DNA from: Actinomycetaceae bacterium | Lineage (GTDB): Bacteria; Actinomycetota; Actinomycetes; Actinomycetales; Actinomycetaceae | Reading direction: 5' to 3' | Length of the DNA stretch: 64,000 nucleotides | Assembly (NCBI GenBank): GCA_030530685.1 | Contig: JAUMUM010000001.1 | Location: 124,001 to 188,000, forward strand | In this document: piece by piece, positions 44,760-53,623 of the stretch | Position numbering within the stretch: the first letter of the stretch is position 1 | Layout: the number at the start of each line of letters is the position of its first letter | Program-made: the position numbers and the translations under genes | The notes under the pieces: generated by a model | What the model saw: the letters and a program-made list of their open reading frames with translations, nothing else | What the model was told of the DNA's origin: nothing | Databases searched by the model: none

Positions 44760-45206
44760 TCACCGCTGACTGAATCGGATGACCAGGAGCTCGTCCTCCT
44801 CCAGACCACGCAGCAACTTCTCGTCCGCCTCGTGCAGCGGAACGCTCGTCACCATCTGCGGCTCGACCCTTTTCCCCGGAGTCCACGTTCGAATCAGGCC
44901 GATCCTCGACTTCCGGCCGAGGCATCCCAGCAGATAGTCGAGCCAGGCCTTGATCTGAGCAGGCTCTCCCCTGCCCCAATTCGCGGTCCCCGCTTCCCCT
45001 CGCCATTGCTCGGGGTTGCCGATGAAACTCCCGCAGTCGCACATGCCCCGCGTGATCGAATAGGCCAAAGGCATCCACTGCGCCCTGGTCGAGTCGACCC
45101 TGACCTTCTCAGCAAACGGCTCAATCCCGAGGATCTCCTTGGACTCGCGCAAAAACTGCTCCCCCTTACACGAGTCGGGAAGCAACCAGATGTTCATAAA
45201 GCACAT
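44760..45206 (-). CDS. Unrecognised 148-residue protein
   Basis: The ATG at 45206 has GGAGG 6 bases upstream, and the frame reads as a soluble protein (MCFMNIWLLPDSCKG, then QWMPLAYSITRGMCDCG and IGLIRTWTPGKR, acidic end). I know no family. It lies in the island between the DUF3800 operon and AbiF but on the other strand. Its GC is higher than that of the neighbours, so it may be a separate arrival. Confidence 0.6.
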   Translation of the reverse strand: MCFMNIWLLPDSCKGEQFLRESKEILGIEPFAEKVRVDSTRAQWMPLAYSITRGMCDCGSFIGNPEQWRGEAGTANWGRGEPAQIKAWLDYLLGCLGRKSRIGLIRTWTPGKRVEPQMVTSVPLHEADEKLLRGLEEDELLVIRFSQR

Positions 45207-45500
45207 GCGAATCCTCCGTCGTTGACCTCAGCGTATGGTACCTGGCCGGCCCGACATTTCCGCATTCGTCAACGCGAACGGGAACAAGCACCGAGGTGCA
45301 TACGCCCGAGTTGCAAAGTGAACCGCGTGGACTCGCAATACAGGTGGAAGCGGGCAAATGTCCTGCGTTCGTCGCCCGCGGTCGCGCACCCAGCGAAGCT
45401 CGTGCCGCAACATCCGCGACCTTTCACCCACCGGCTCGGCGGCCACTGCGCTCGGCATACGACCATTTACCATAGCCCTGTGCCCAACCCGGCCACCACG

Positions 45501-45526
45501 TTGGTGTCTATCCAAGTAGACACCAA
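45501..45526 (+). promoter_or_regulatory. Perfect 10-base palindrome upstream of AbiF leader
   Basis: TTGGTGTCTA (45501-45510) and TAGACACCAA (45517-45526) are exact inverted repeats with a 6-base centre. TTGGTG and AATAAA (45525-45530) could be -35 and -10 boxes about 18 bases apart. An operator over a promoter is likely. Confidence 0.5.
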
Positions 45527-45559
45527 TAAAGAAAGGCACTAGTCTCAAAGCTAACCGTT

Positions 45560-45780
45560 CAGCCCGCTTCGGCTTTCAGCCGAGAGTGGGCTGGATCTCT
45601 TTGGAGGCAGGAGCAAAGAGTGACGAGGACACTCAAAAACGCCACCCTATTTGGGTACCTGAGTTTTCACGACTACCTAAATTGATCTTCGTTGGTTCTT
45701 GTCTCAAAGAAACTGACACTGTAGACTACAGTCAACATGACCGGTTCCGCTACCCGCTTCGGTGGGAGTCCAGGGCCGGT
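45560..45780 (+). ncRNA. Structured leader of AbiF, possible abiF-type RNA
   Basis: Three hairpins are visible: 45560-45593 (CAGCCC with GGGCTG around TCGGCT-TTC-AGCCGA); 45718-45732 (ACTGTAG and CTACAGT); and about 45738-45781 (GACCGG with CCGGTC around ACCCGCTTCGGT). CCCGCTTCGG occurs in the first and the third. The reading frame upstream of AbiF is open but has no protein features. A conserved RNA upstream of abiF genes is known; I cannot confirm a match. Confidence 0.45.
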
Positions 45781-45810
45781 CCTCACTTTTCTAGAAAGAA
45801 AGCCACGTAC

Positions 45811-46728
45811 ATGACTCATGCGAAGCAGTTCAAGACCTACACAGAGCAGGTCGACCTTCTTCGCACGCGTGGGATGCACATTGATGACCAAGATCGAGCT
45901 GAACGCTTGCTCGCGCGCCTAAACTACTACCGACTCTCTGGCTATTGGTACCCGATGCGGCTTCCCACCCCGGGAGTCAGAGTGCGCCGAGACGAGTTCA
46001 TAGACGGTGCATCATTTGACGTAGTTGTTGCCCTCTACGAGTTTGATGAGCGACTACGGCACGCTGTGTTCATCGAGTTGGACCGCATCGAAATGGCGGT
46101 TCGTGCCATGCTCGGCTACGAACTTGGCCGTATCGACCCGCTAGCCTACCTGGACGCAAAGCACTTAGGCGCTCGTGCCCATCATCCACACAAATCTGGT
46201 CGCAGCATGCACGATATGTGGCTGAGCAAATACGAAGCTGCCTTGAAGTTATCCAAGGAGGATTTCGTCACCCACCACAAAACGAACTACGGTGGCGCTA
46301 TACCTATCTGGGCTGCAGTCGAAATCATGGACTGGGGAATGCTGTCTTACTTGTACGGCATGTCTTCAGATATCGTTCGTAACAGCATCGCGTGTCAGTG
46401 CAAACTCAGCGCCCCGCAACTAGAATCGTGGCTAAAATCCCTGAATATTGTTCGCAACTATGCTGCGCATCATGCCCGATTGTTCAACCGCGTTTACACT
46501 ATCAAACCCAAGCTGAATGACGATAAACGACTGGTGTCAGTAAAGGAAAGAACGAACCGAACTTTCGGTCAACTCACACTGATCCAGTACTTGCATCGCC
46601 AGCTCGACCTGTCTCCAGCAGATCGCCTGCCGGAGCTTATGGACACGTATCCGCACAATCCGTTCGTCCCTCTGGAGCGAACGGGAGCGCCCGACAACTG
46701 GCATGACCTTTCCCTCTGGGCGCGTTAG
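45811..46728 (+). CDS. AbiF/AbiD-family abortive infection protein (HEPN)
   Basis: 305 residues from ATG 45811. Abi_2 family signature: QVDLLRTRGM, RLLARLNYYRLSGYWYPMR (33-50), FDERLRHAVFIELDRIEMAVR (78-98). The HEPN motif R-N-x3-H is at 215-220 (RNYAAHHAR), predicting a metal-independent RNase. Members stop phage growth by cutting host or phage RNA and are often held in check by an RNA next to the gene. The ribosome site is weak (AAAG-rich), so translation may depend on the leader. Confidence 0.88.
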   Translation: MTHAKQFKTYTEQVDLLRTRGMHIDDQDRAERLLARLNYYRLSGYWYPMRLPTPGVRVRRDEFIDGASFDVVVALYEFDERLRHAVFIELDRIEMAVRAMLGYELGRIDPLAYLDAKHLGARAHHPHKSGRSMHDMWLSKYEAALKLSKEDFVTHHKTNYGGAIPIWAAVEIMDWGMLSYLYGMSSDIVRNSIACQCKLSAPQLESWLKSLNIVRNYAAHHARLFNRVYTIKPKLNDDKRLVSVKERTNRTFGQLTLIQYLHRQLDLSPADRLPELMDTYPHNPFVPLERTGAPDNWHDLSLWAR

Positions 46729-46990
46729 CTGTACTTTCCTACGGGCCTGTCCCCGCGGCCCAAAGGGAACGACTACTGAAACACTGAGTGCGACGATAAC
46801 CTCAGCGGGCTATGCATATGGCCAATCGCTTGGCCTTCAAGGACCGAGGCACCGACCCGCCTCGCCAATCGATCGACCTGTCGCCCCGCCAACGCGCCTC
46901 ACCGACCGGTCACCTCGTCGATCCGCGGCCTCACCAGGCCCACGCATCACCGAGTCCGCGCCAGCCAAGGCGCCGCCTCCCTTCTGACCG

Positions 46991-48040
46991 TCACGCCGCG
47001 AACTCTTCCTTCATCGCTTCGGCCAGCAGTCGATAGGAGCGGTCTCTGTCCTCTTGGTCGTATATGAGGCTATTGACCATGATCTCATCGAAATGGACAC
47101 TGCCCCTCAGCTCCCGCAACTGCCGAATGAAGCTATCAGGGCTTCCGATTAGCGACACGGCCGTCATCTGCTCGACGATGGCGCGCTCGCGATTGGCGAT
47201 GTCCTCGTACTGGAGTGCCACCGGCCCGAAGTGCGGCGCCTTGGCTGCCGCGATGTAGTCGTGCCATACCTCCTCTTCGTTTTCTTTCGGGGGAAGGAGG
47301 CCCTTGGGGTTGTTGGTGACGACGCCCAGGATCGCCTGAGTGTGCGACGTGGCCAGGCGCCGGGCTTGCTGATCCGTATCGGCCACGGTGGCGTTGAGGG
47401 CGAGAATGACATACGGTTCGGGCACGCGTTTCGATGGCTGGAACTCGGCCCGGTAGATCCCGATGGCGTCCCTCATCGCGGCAGGAGCGAAGTGGGCCGC
47501 GAAGGCGTACGGGAGCCCGAGCCTCGCCGCCAAGTGGGCACTATCCGTGCTGGAACCCAGGATGTAGCGAGGAATGTACAACCCGGGTGCCGGATAGGCG
47601 TTCACGATGCCCTCCGATTGAAAGTAACCGTCCAGTTCGGCCAACTCGTTGTCGAAGTCGGGGTTCAGGCTTCCCGACCGCCTCAGCGCTCGAGCCGTGC
47701 GCATATCCGTGCCCGGCGCTCGCCCCAGTCCCAGGTCGAGACGCCCGGGGTGCAGGGTTTCAATGGTGGCGTACTGTTCTGCCACGAGATAGGGGTTGTG
47801 GTTGGGAAGCATGACGCCTCCCGAACCCACGCGAATGGTCGTCGTGTGGGACAGAGCGTGCAAGATGAGCAACTGGGTGGCGCTACTTCCTATCGCCTTG
47901 CTGTTGTGATGCTCGGCCACCCAGTAACGCTCGTATCCGTACTCCTCGGCCTTGTTGACCATGCGGGTGAAATCGTCGTAGGCCTCGCCGAAGGACTGCC
48001 CTTCTTTGAGGTATACCAGGTCCAGTATCGAAAACTTCAT
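46991..48040 (-). CDS. Luciferase-like (LLM class) flavin oxidoreductase
   Basis: 349 residues from ATG 48040 (GAAGGAG 8 bases before). Bacterial luciferase-like barrel: ERYWVAEHHN (42-51), VGSGGVMLPNHNP and GRLDLGLGRAPGTD. It uses reduced FMN, perhaps from the flavin reductase at 25.9 kb, though that is not linked. The substrate is unknown. The 262-base gap on its 3' side (46729-46990) has no gene and marks the right edge of the defence island. Confidence 0.9.
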   Translation of the reverse strand: MKFSILDLVYLKEGQSFGEAYDDFTRMVNKAEEYGYERYWVAEHHNSKAIGSSATQLLILHALSHTTTIRVGSGGVMLPNHNPYLVAEQYATIETLHPGRLDLGLGRAPGTDMRTARALRRSGSLNPDFDNELAELDGYFQSEGIVNAYPAPGLYIPRYILGSSTDSAHLAARLGLPYAFAAHFAPAAMRDAIGIYRAEFQPSKRVPEPYVILALNATVADTDQQARRLATSHTQAILGVVTNNPKGLLPPKENEEEVWHDYIAAAKAPHFGPVALQYEDIANRERAIVEQMTAVSLIGSPDSFIRQLRELRGSVHFDEIMVNSLIYDQEDRDRSYRLLAEAMKEEFAA

Positions 48041-48306
48041 GTGGCATGCTCCTTCTTCAGTTCCAACCGCAGAGGGCGACGCCGAGGCCCGGCAAGTTCT
48101 TCGCCAAGCCACTCGGCCTGGCGTTCAGAACTCGAGGCCGGGCATCGCACCCGCGGGCTCCTCGGCACTAACGTCACCGTCACCGGAGAAATTTCATCCG
48201 GAGGTACCTCAGACCGATGGAGCAAGGAGGCCGACTCCGCTGAGGAGGCCGACACTGCTGCCTGCGGTGCCGGCCGTCTCGCGAGTTCAGACTCACGACG
48301 CAAGAT

Positions 48307-49086
48307 CTATGCGAGCGCCTCGGTGGCGGCCTTCTTGACGCCGCGCCACATGGCCATGCCCCAGACCGGGGTCTTCTCCAGCATCTCGAGCCGCCCCGCC
48401 GATAGGTCGTAGGAGCACGCCAGCGTGAAGGCCGCGAAGCGAGTCTCGGGCTTTTCCTTGGTGTAGGCGACCACCTCGGGGTTCGCCGTGGTCTGGCACA
48501 TCACCGGGTAGACCGCCACGCCCTTCTGCATGCCGCGGACCATGCCCTGGTAGTTGCGAAGTGCCCAGTCCACGCATGCATTCGTGAACTGGCCCATGGT
48601 TGCCCTGTCGCACATGTCGTTGCGCGTGAGCACGAAGAATTGATGCATGTTGGCGAGCGCGGCAGATAGGCGCTTGGTCACGATGACGTAACTCCACAAC
48701 TCGGGCACGTACGTGGGCGCCTGCCCGAGGCGAGCGGCAACCATTGACAGGTAGGAATCGAAGGGCGCACCAAACGACGGCGCCCCAGCGGGCTGTTGGC
48801 CGGCGGCTTGTGGTTGCTGACCGACGGCGGGTACTTGCTGACCGGCAGAGGGTGGCTGTTGGCCGACGACGGGCGGCTGCGCCTGGGCCGTGGGGAACCC
48901 CTCCTCGCCGAGACTGGGACCGCCAATGGGGGCAGGTCCGCCCATCGGAGCATTCCCACCGACGGGTGCATTCCCTCCAAACTGAGCACTACCGCCAAGC
49001 TGTGCACCCCCACCGATAGGCGCGCCACAGGTGAAGCATACATTGGCACCGTCCACGAGCGAGGCGCCGCAGTTGACACAGGACAT
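48307..49086 (-). CDS. Zinc-ribbon protein with Gly/Gln-rich repeats
   Basis: 259 residues. An N-terminal zinc ribbon has Cys3, Cys6, Cys17 and Cys20. A repeat-rich linker (Gly-Gly-Asn/Ala and GQQP units, about 25-100) follows, then a 150-residue soluble domain of unknown family (SYVIVTKRLSAALANMHQFF, CDRATMGQFTN). No membrane segment. No function can be given. Confidence 0.75.
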   Translation of the reverse strand: MSCVNCGASLVDGANVCFTCGAPIGGGAQLGGSAQFGGNAPVGGNAPMGGPAPIGGPSLGEEGFPTAQAQPPVVGQQPPSAGQQVPAVGQQPQAAGQQPAGAPSFGAPFDSYLSMVAARLGQAPTYVPELWSYVIVTKRLSAALANMHQFFVLTRNDMCDRATMGQFTNACVDWALRNYQGMVRGMQKGVAVYPVMCQTTANPEVVAYTKEKPETRFAAFTLACSYDLSAGRLEMLEKTPVWGMAMWRGVKKAATEALA

Positions 49087-49418
49087 GAGTATCTCCCTAC
49101 GTTGTCGTCCGGGTCACAGCCACCCTACACCCGCGGGCAGACTGGTCGAGCGCCGTGGTCACATCGTGCCATCGGCAGGCATGACCAAAGAGAGATGACC
49201 GACGGCGCCACTCGTGCCCATGTCCTCCCGGCACCGGTGTGTGGGGCGGCACCTTGCCGGGCCCGGCCCTGTCTGGATCACCAACAGGCCGGGCCCGAGC
49301 GTCGCCGTCGTCGCGTCAGGCGGCCGTCACCGCGTCACGCAGCCGGTCGCGGGCCTGACGAACGGCATCAGTGGCAGACCTAGCCGCGTCACGCAGCGGT
49401 CACCGCATCACGCCGCAT
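49087..49418. other. 332-base gap: hairpin and direct repeats
   Basis: A 13-base-pair hairpin (49259-49272 with 49284-49296, one bulge) lies past the MFS gene stop and may terminate it, though without a T-tract. A 14-base repeat (CCGCGTCACGCAGC) occurs at 49330-49343 and 49384-49397, 54 bases apart, with weaker copies around. No gene. Confidence 0.6.
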
Positions 49419-50714
49419 TCACTGTGTCACGACTCCGGCCCTTCCCGCTCGGGCGGGAAGCCGCACGAGCGCGGCCAACCCGAGCACGAGGAAGCCCACC
49501 GCACACACGGTCAGCGCCGACGCGAAACTCATGCGTTGCACGCCATTGCCCGTCAGGAGCGGCCCGGCGGCCAGACCCGCGGCGTAAGCCAGGTTATACA
49601 GTGCGAACGACCCTCCGAGTGTGGGCGGGCGCGCAAGGAAGCCCTGCTCGCTGATAAGAGTCGTCGCCGGGGCGAGCAGCAGCGCCGACGAGACGCCGAG
49701 CGCAGCCATCCCCAGGCCGGTCTGCCACATGCGGTCGGCCCATGCGATCACCAGGAACGATGCCGCGGCGCACGCCAGCCCCAGTCCGATGAGCAGCCTC
49801 GGCGAGGCCTTCGTGACACAGGCGCCGACGATTGGATTGGCGACGATCGCGGTCAGCGACGTCAGGCCGAAGAGCAACCCGATGGCCAGGGCCGAAACCC
49901 GCAGGTGCACGGGAAGCACGGGTTCTATCCCCGAGAGCACTCCCGCGCCGATGGCGATGGCCACGACGATCGACGCCGAGCCTGGCACGCGCAAGACGGC
50001 CAGAGGACCGGCGGTGTCGTCCGTGACCCGCGGAGCTCCCTTGACGAGGAGGATCCGCAAGAGGCCGTCGACGAGCGCCACACCCGCGGCCAGCAGGAAC
50101 GGCGAAGCCGTCGATTCGAAGTGCTCGACCATGAACCCGGCGAGCGGAGGGCCGACGAGCACGCCCAGCGTGATGGTCGACATCGCGATTCCCATCGCCT
50201 GGCCGCGCCGCTCGAAGTCCGTGGTGGCAGCGATGAGGGACAGTGACGCCACCCAGGACATGCCGCCGGCGATACCCTGGGCGAGCCGGGCCACCAGCAA
50301 TAGCCAGTACGGCCCGCCGGTGGCGAACAGCAGCGTGGCGGCCGCTAGGCCGACCAGACCGATGAGGAGCGGAGTCTTCGGGCCGTGCCTGTCGACGATG
50401 CGGCCCGCAAAGAGCGTCGCGATGATCATCGCGATCGCGTACGAGGCGAAGAGAATTCCGGTGGCTGCCGAGCCTCGCTCGACGACCGCCGGGAGCATCG
50501 GGAGCACCGGAACGGCCAGGCCGTGGACGAGCATGTCGGTAAATAGCGCCGCCGATCCGACGACGAGTGCGCGGGTGGGCGTCGTCGACGGTTGCGCGGG
50601 AGTGGAGCCGGAGGCTTGCGCCCAGGCGGAGCCGGCCGCATCCGGAGTTTCCGTGGGTGAGTGCGCCGCGTCGTCTGCGCGCCGCGAGGGCTCAGAAGAG
50701 TCAATTGTTGTCAA
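49419..50714 (-). CDS. MFS exporter regulated by TetR
   Basis: 431 residues, about twelve helices after a polar 45-residue N-terminus; DHA-like motif GRIVDRHGPKTPLL after helix 2. The first codon is TTG at 50714, overlapping the TetR stop (TTGA). This start is plausible but lacks a strong ribosome site. Probably a drug or metabolite exporter released when the repressor binds its ligand. Confidence 0.85.
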   Translation of the reverse strand: MTTIDSSEPSRRADDAAHSPTETPDAAGSAWAQASGSTPAQPSTTPTRALVVGSAALFTDMLVHGLAVPVLPMLPAVVERGSAATGILFASYAIAMIIATLFAGRIVDRHGPKTPLLIGLVGLAAATLLFATGGPYWLLLVARLAQGIAGGMSWVASLSLIAATTDFERRGQAMGIAMSTITLGVLVGPPLAGFMVEHFESTASPFLLAAGVALVDGLLRILLVKGAPRVTDDTAGPLAVLRVPGSASIVVAIAIGAGVLSGIEPVLPVHLRVSALAIGLLFGLTSLTAIVANPIVGACVTKASPRLLIGLGLACAAASFLVIAWADRMWQTGLGMAALGVSSALLLAPATTLISEQGFLARPPTLGGSFALYNLAYAAGLAAGPLLTGNGVQRMSFASALTVCAVGFLVLGLAALVRLPARAGRAGVVTQ

Positions 50715-51310
50715 GATGAGTAACTTTCTATCCGGGTGGCAACCCCCCTTGCCAGCGCCGCGATGGTGGCGCCGAGTTCGCTGGGTTGCGGAAGGTCATC
50801 GGGTCGGGTTGCCGCCGTGACGGTCAGCCCTTGGAAGAGCACCAGCACGAGACCCGCGACCGCGTCGGCCGAGGCACCGGCTGTGCCTTCAATGCCGGCG
50901 GCGATCTGCGCGCGCCAAGCATCGATGGTCGCGTTCTTCTCCGAGGTGTCGTCCAATGCGCGCGGTGCCACGAGGACCGTGCACGCGGCCAGCGCGCGGA
51001 AGCGTTCCTCCTCACGCAGCAGGGTGACGAAGTTCGTCAGCAGGCTCGAAAGCGTGCCGTCAGCCCCGTCTTCCCCGCCGTCCGTGGCGAAAATCCGCGC
51101 GCCGTATTCCTCCCAGCCCCACGCGAGCGCCTGCTCCAGCAGAGCGACTTTGGACCGGAAATGATGGTGCACGGCACCTCGTGTCACTCCGGCACGCCTG
51201 GCGACGTGCTCGAAGGTTGCCCCCCTCCACCCTTTTTCATCGAAGGCCATGAGCGCCGCCTTCAGTAGCGCCAGACGCGTTCGCTCCGCGTCCTCAGCAG
51301 TTCGTCTCAT
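50711..51310 (-). CDS. TetR-family repressor of the adjacent MFS gene
   Basis: 199 residues. The helix-turn-helix is GATFEHVARRAGVTRGAVHHHFRSK (about 30-54), with a ligand domain behind. It is translationally coupled to the exporter gene. Its ATG (51310) touches a palindrome (51310-51333), so it should repress its own operon. Confidence 0.9.
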   Translation of the reverse strand: MRRTAEDAERTRLALLKAALMAFDEKGWRGATFEHVARRAGVTRGAVHHHFRSKVALLEQALAWGWEEYGARIFATDGGEDGADGTLSSLLTNFVTLLREEERFRALAACTVLVAPRALDDTSEKNATIDAWRAQIAAGIEGTAGASADAVAGLVLVLFQGLTVTAATRPDDLPQPSELGATIAALARGVATRIESYSS

Positions 51311-51333
51311 ACATACAAGCTAACACGTATGTA
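51310..51333. promoter_or_regulatory. TetR/AcrR-like operator
   Basis: TACATAC (51310-51316) and GTATGTA (51327-51333) form a 24-base palindrome with a 10-base spacer. It has the same half-sites and total length as the AcrR operator as I recall it. It overlaps the likely promoter of the TetR-MFS operon. Confidence 0.65.
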
Positions 51334-51432
51334 AATCGAGGGCTACTGCCCGTCCTCGCTATCGAAGACATACACAACGGCCCCGTCCACACCCCGGCCC
51401 CGCCCGGAGCCGTCTCCGCCGGCGCCAGCCGC

Positions 51433-51768
51433 TTAGGCACCCACTTCCTCCCACTGACCCCGGCCCGGCGGCAGCCCCACCGAGTCGAGCAATCCCGGAA
51501 AAAGCTCGTCAATGACGCCATCGCGCCGCGTGATGCGCCGGTGTCGCCCAATCGCCTCGGTGTGCATCAGCCCCGACTCGCGCAGCACCTTGAAGTGGTA
51601 CGACATGGTCGACTTGGCGATGCCGTATTCGAAGTCTCCGCAAAACTGCGGCCCGTCGGAGGCGATCTTATCGAGGATGTCGCGGCGAACCGGGTCCGCG
51701 AGCGCAAAGAGCAGACGATCGAGGGTGATGTCCCCTGGCTTCGGGTGGTACAAACGCTCTTCCGCCAT
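51433..51768 (-). CDS. ArsR-type winged-helix regulator
   Basis: 111 residues from ATG 51768 (AAAGG upstream; ATG 51795 is possible). Core: LLFALADPVRRDILDKIASD and AKSTMSYHFKVLRESGLM, an ArsR DNA-binding helix. No metal-binding cysteine pair is visible, so a non-metal or redox signal (Cys43) is possible. Divergent from the MFS gene at 52098, its likely target. Confidence 0.88.
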   Translation of the reverse strand: MAEERLYHPKPGDITLDRLLFALADPVRRDILDKIASDGPQFCGDFEYGIAKSTMSYHFKVLRESGLMHTEAIGRHRRITRRDGVIDELFPGLLDSVGLPPGRGQWEEVGA

Positions 51769-52097
51769 GGCTCGCCTTTCGCCGTCTGCGCTCATCGTAC
51801 GCCCCGCGGCACGACGAAGGCCGGCCCATTCGCTTTGACACTCGACGTGCCCCGGAACTTCGCGGACGGTGCGGCTGCCGCAATCTACTCGGGCACCACC
51901 CACCGCCGGCGCGGGTCGCAACAGGAACGCGCAACCACCTCTTGACACTGACCGACGCGCGGGAGGATTCTTATTTCGTCAATCATCGAACTATTGAGAT
52001 GAGGTCCGAGCACAGCGTCTCGTTCGCCGTCGGCCACACCCGTCGCTCAACTCCACTACCAAACCGTCCCTCAACTCCATTCCGGAAAGGTACCACC

Positions 52098-53417
52098 ATG
52101 AGCACAGATCGGCCCGGCCCACCGCAGGGCGCCGCCCCGCACCGCGGAGGCCAGTCACGCCGCTTCGAGCCTTCGACCTCTCCGGCCGCAGGCAGCCCGT
52201 CGGCGTCGGCCCGCCGCGAGGTGCCACCTGACCGCACGCCCTCCCCGCCCCGCACGGCCAACGAACGAACGATGGGCCTCGTCTCCTTCTCCACGATGTT
52301 CGTCATCGGCACGGACACGCTCCTCGTCGCCCCTCTCCTGCCGCTCCTCCAGCACGAACTGGGTGTGAGCGTCTCCCGCTCCGGGTGGCTCGTCTCGGCC
52401 TACGCCCTCGGGTACGCGGTATGCGCCCTCGTCGCCGGCCCGCTCTCCGACCGCCGCGACCGCCGACGCGTTCTTCTGCCGGGCCTGGCCGCCTTCGCCC
52501 TCATGACTGCCGCCTGCGGCTGCACCTGGGATTTTTGGTCGCTGCTTGCCGCGCGCCTGCTCGCTGGCGTGGCCGGCGCCTTCGTGACACCGCAAATCTG
52601 GGCAGCCATCCCCGTGACAGTGCCGCCGTCGTCCATCGTCAAAACGATGGGCTACGCGACAGCGGGCCTGGCCACAGCCCAAGTGGCGGGAATCCCCATC
52701 GGTTCCTTCCTTTCATCGCTTGGCTGGCGCATCCCCTTCTTTGCCATCGCCGGCGTGAGCGTCCTGCTGTGGTTCCTCCTGCACGCACGTTTCCCGAATG
52801 TGCCTCCGGCTGGCGCCGCGCGGCAGGGCGCCCTCTTCGCCCCGTATCGCCAAGTGGTCCGCTCGCGCCCGCTCATGCTATCTCTGACGGCGTATCTCAT
52901 CTTCCAAACCGGCACCTACGCGGCGATATCCTTCATCGGCTCGTGGTTCGCGGCCGACTTCGGTGCCAGCCAGAACGCGATCGGCACAGCGATGATCGTC
53001 ATCGGCATGGGCAACGCTGTCGGCTCGTTCACGGGATCCCGCCTGGTCGCCAGACTCGGCATGCAGCGGTCGCACCTCTTCGGCATCGTCGCCATTTCGG
53101 CGGTCTACCTGCTCGCCATCGTCTCGCACGCCATGTGGCTTGCCGCGGCCGTCTTCTGCCTGGCCATGCTGGTGGCCGGCTTCCTCTTTCCCGTGCTCAT
53201 GACCCAGCTGCAAAGCCTCACCGATCTGGCGCGAGGAACCGTTTCCTCGCTGGCGAATGCGGCCATGTACACCGGATCGACGATCAGCGGGGCGATCGGT
53301 GGCTACCTGCTCACCCGCTTCACCGGTTTCAGCGGCATCGCGCTCTTCACCGTGGCCGCATATATGGTCTCGCTCGGCCTGTACGCGCTGGGCGGCGCGT
53401 TCACGAGCGGCAAATAG
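52098..53417 (+). CDS. MFS transporter (drug/sugar efflux type)
   Basis: 439 residues from ATG 52098 (GGAAAGG upstream). A disordered 55-residue N-terminus leads to twelve helices. MFS motif A reads AGPLSDRRDRRRVLLPG. The sequence resembles the AraJ/Bcr-type exporters. Probably controlled by the ArsR protein encoded on the other strand. Confidence 0.87.
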   Translation: MSTDRPGPPQGAAPHRGGQSRRFEPSTSPAAGSPSASARREVPPDRTPSPPRTANERTMGLVSFSTMFVIGTDTLLVAPLLPLLQHELGVSVSRSGWLVSAYALGYAVCALVAGPLSDRRDRRRVLLPGLAAFALMTAACGCTWDFWSLLAARLLAGVAGAFVTPQIWAAIPVTVPPSSIVKTMGYATAGLATAQVAGIPIGSFLSSLGWRIPFFAIAGVSVLLWFLLHARFPNVPPAGAARQGALFAPYRQVVRSRPLMLSLTAYLIFQTGTYAAISFIGSWFAADFGASQNAIGTAMIVIGMGNAVGSFTGSRLVARLGMQRSHLFGIVAISAVYLLAIVSHAMWLAAAVFCLAMLVAGFLFPVLMTQLQSLTDLARGTVSSLANAAMYTGSTISGAIGGYLLTRFTGFSGIALFTVAAYMVSLGLYALGGAFTSGK

Positions 53418-53623
53418 GCAGCGAATAGGGTGGCTTGTTCGACCGCGCGGCGACGAAGCCCGGCGCGCCCGGCAGCGTCCACGGGTGCGTTCGAGCTAAG
53501 AGGATATGCCCGGCACTCGATGCTAGCCAGGTGCCAGCGGCCGCGATTGGGCCGTTGCCCGACGGCGCTCACCGCTCCGACCGCCCAACGCTACGCACCC
53601 CTCGATTGCTCCCGCCCGCTCCC

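Larger units (their letters stand above)
32828..46728. other. Defence island of lower GC
   Basis: Almost every gene here is an immunity gene: type I restriction-modification, a Gabija-like pair, a DUF3800/PBECR-like pair and AbiF. Hand counts in 60-base samples give about 42-48% GC (for example 27 of 60 at 42541 and 25 of 60 at 43681), against about 65% in a native-like sample at 43081. No integrase, tRNA or terminal repeat was found. Confidence 0.8.

Noticed and set aside
44733-45542. A plus-strand frame of 269 residues
   Set aside because: It overlaps the 148-residue minus-strand gene with a good ribosome site; the frame is Pro/Arg-rich without features.
32659-46990. Integrase, transposase or att repeats for the defence island
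   Set aside because: No such gene was seen, and no direct repeat at the borders could be found by eye.
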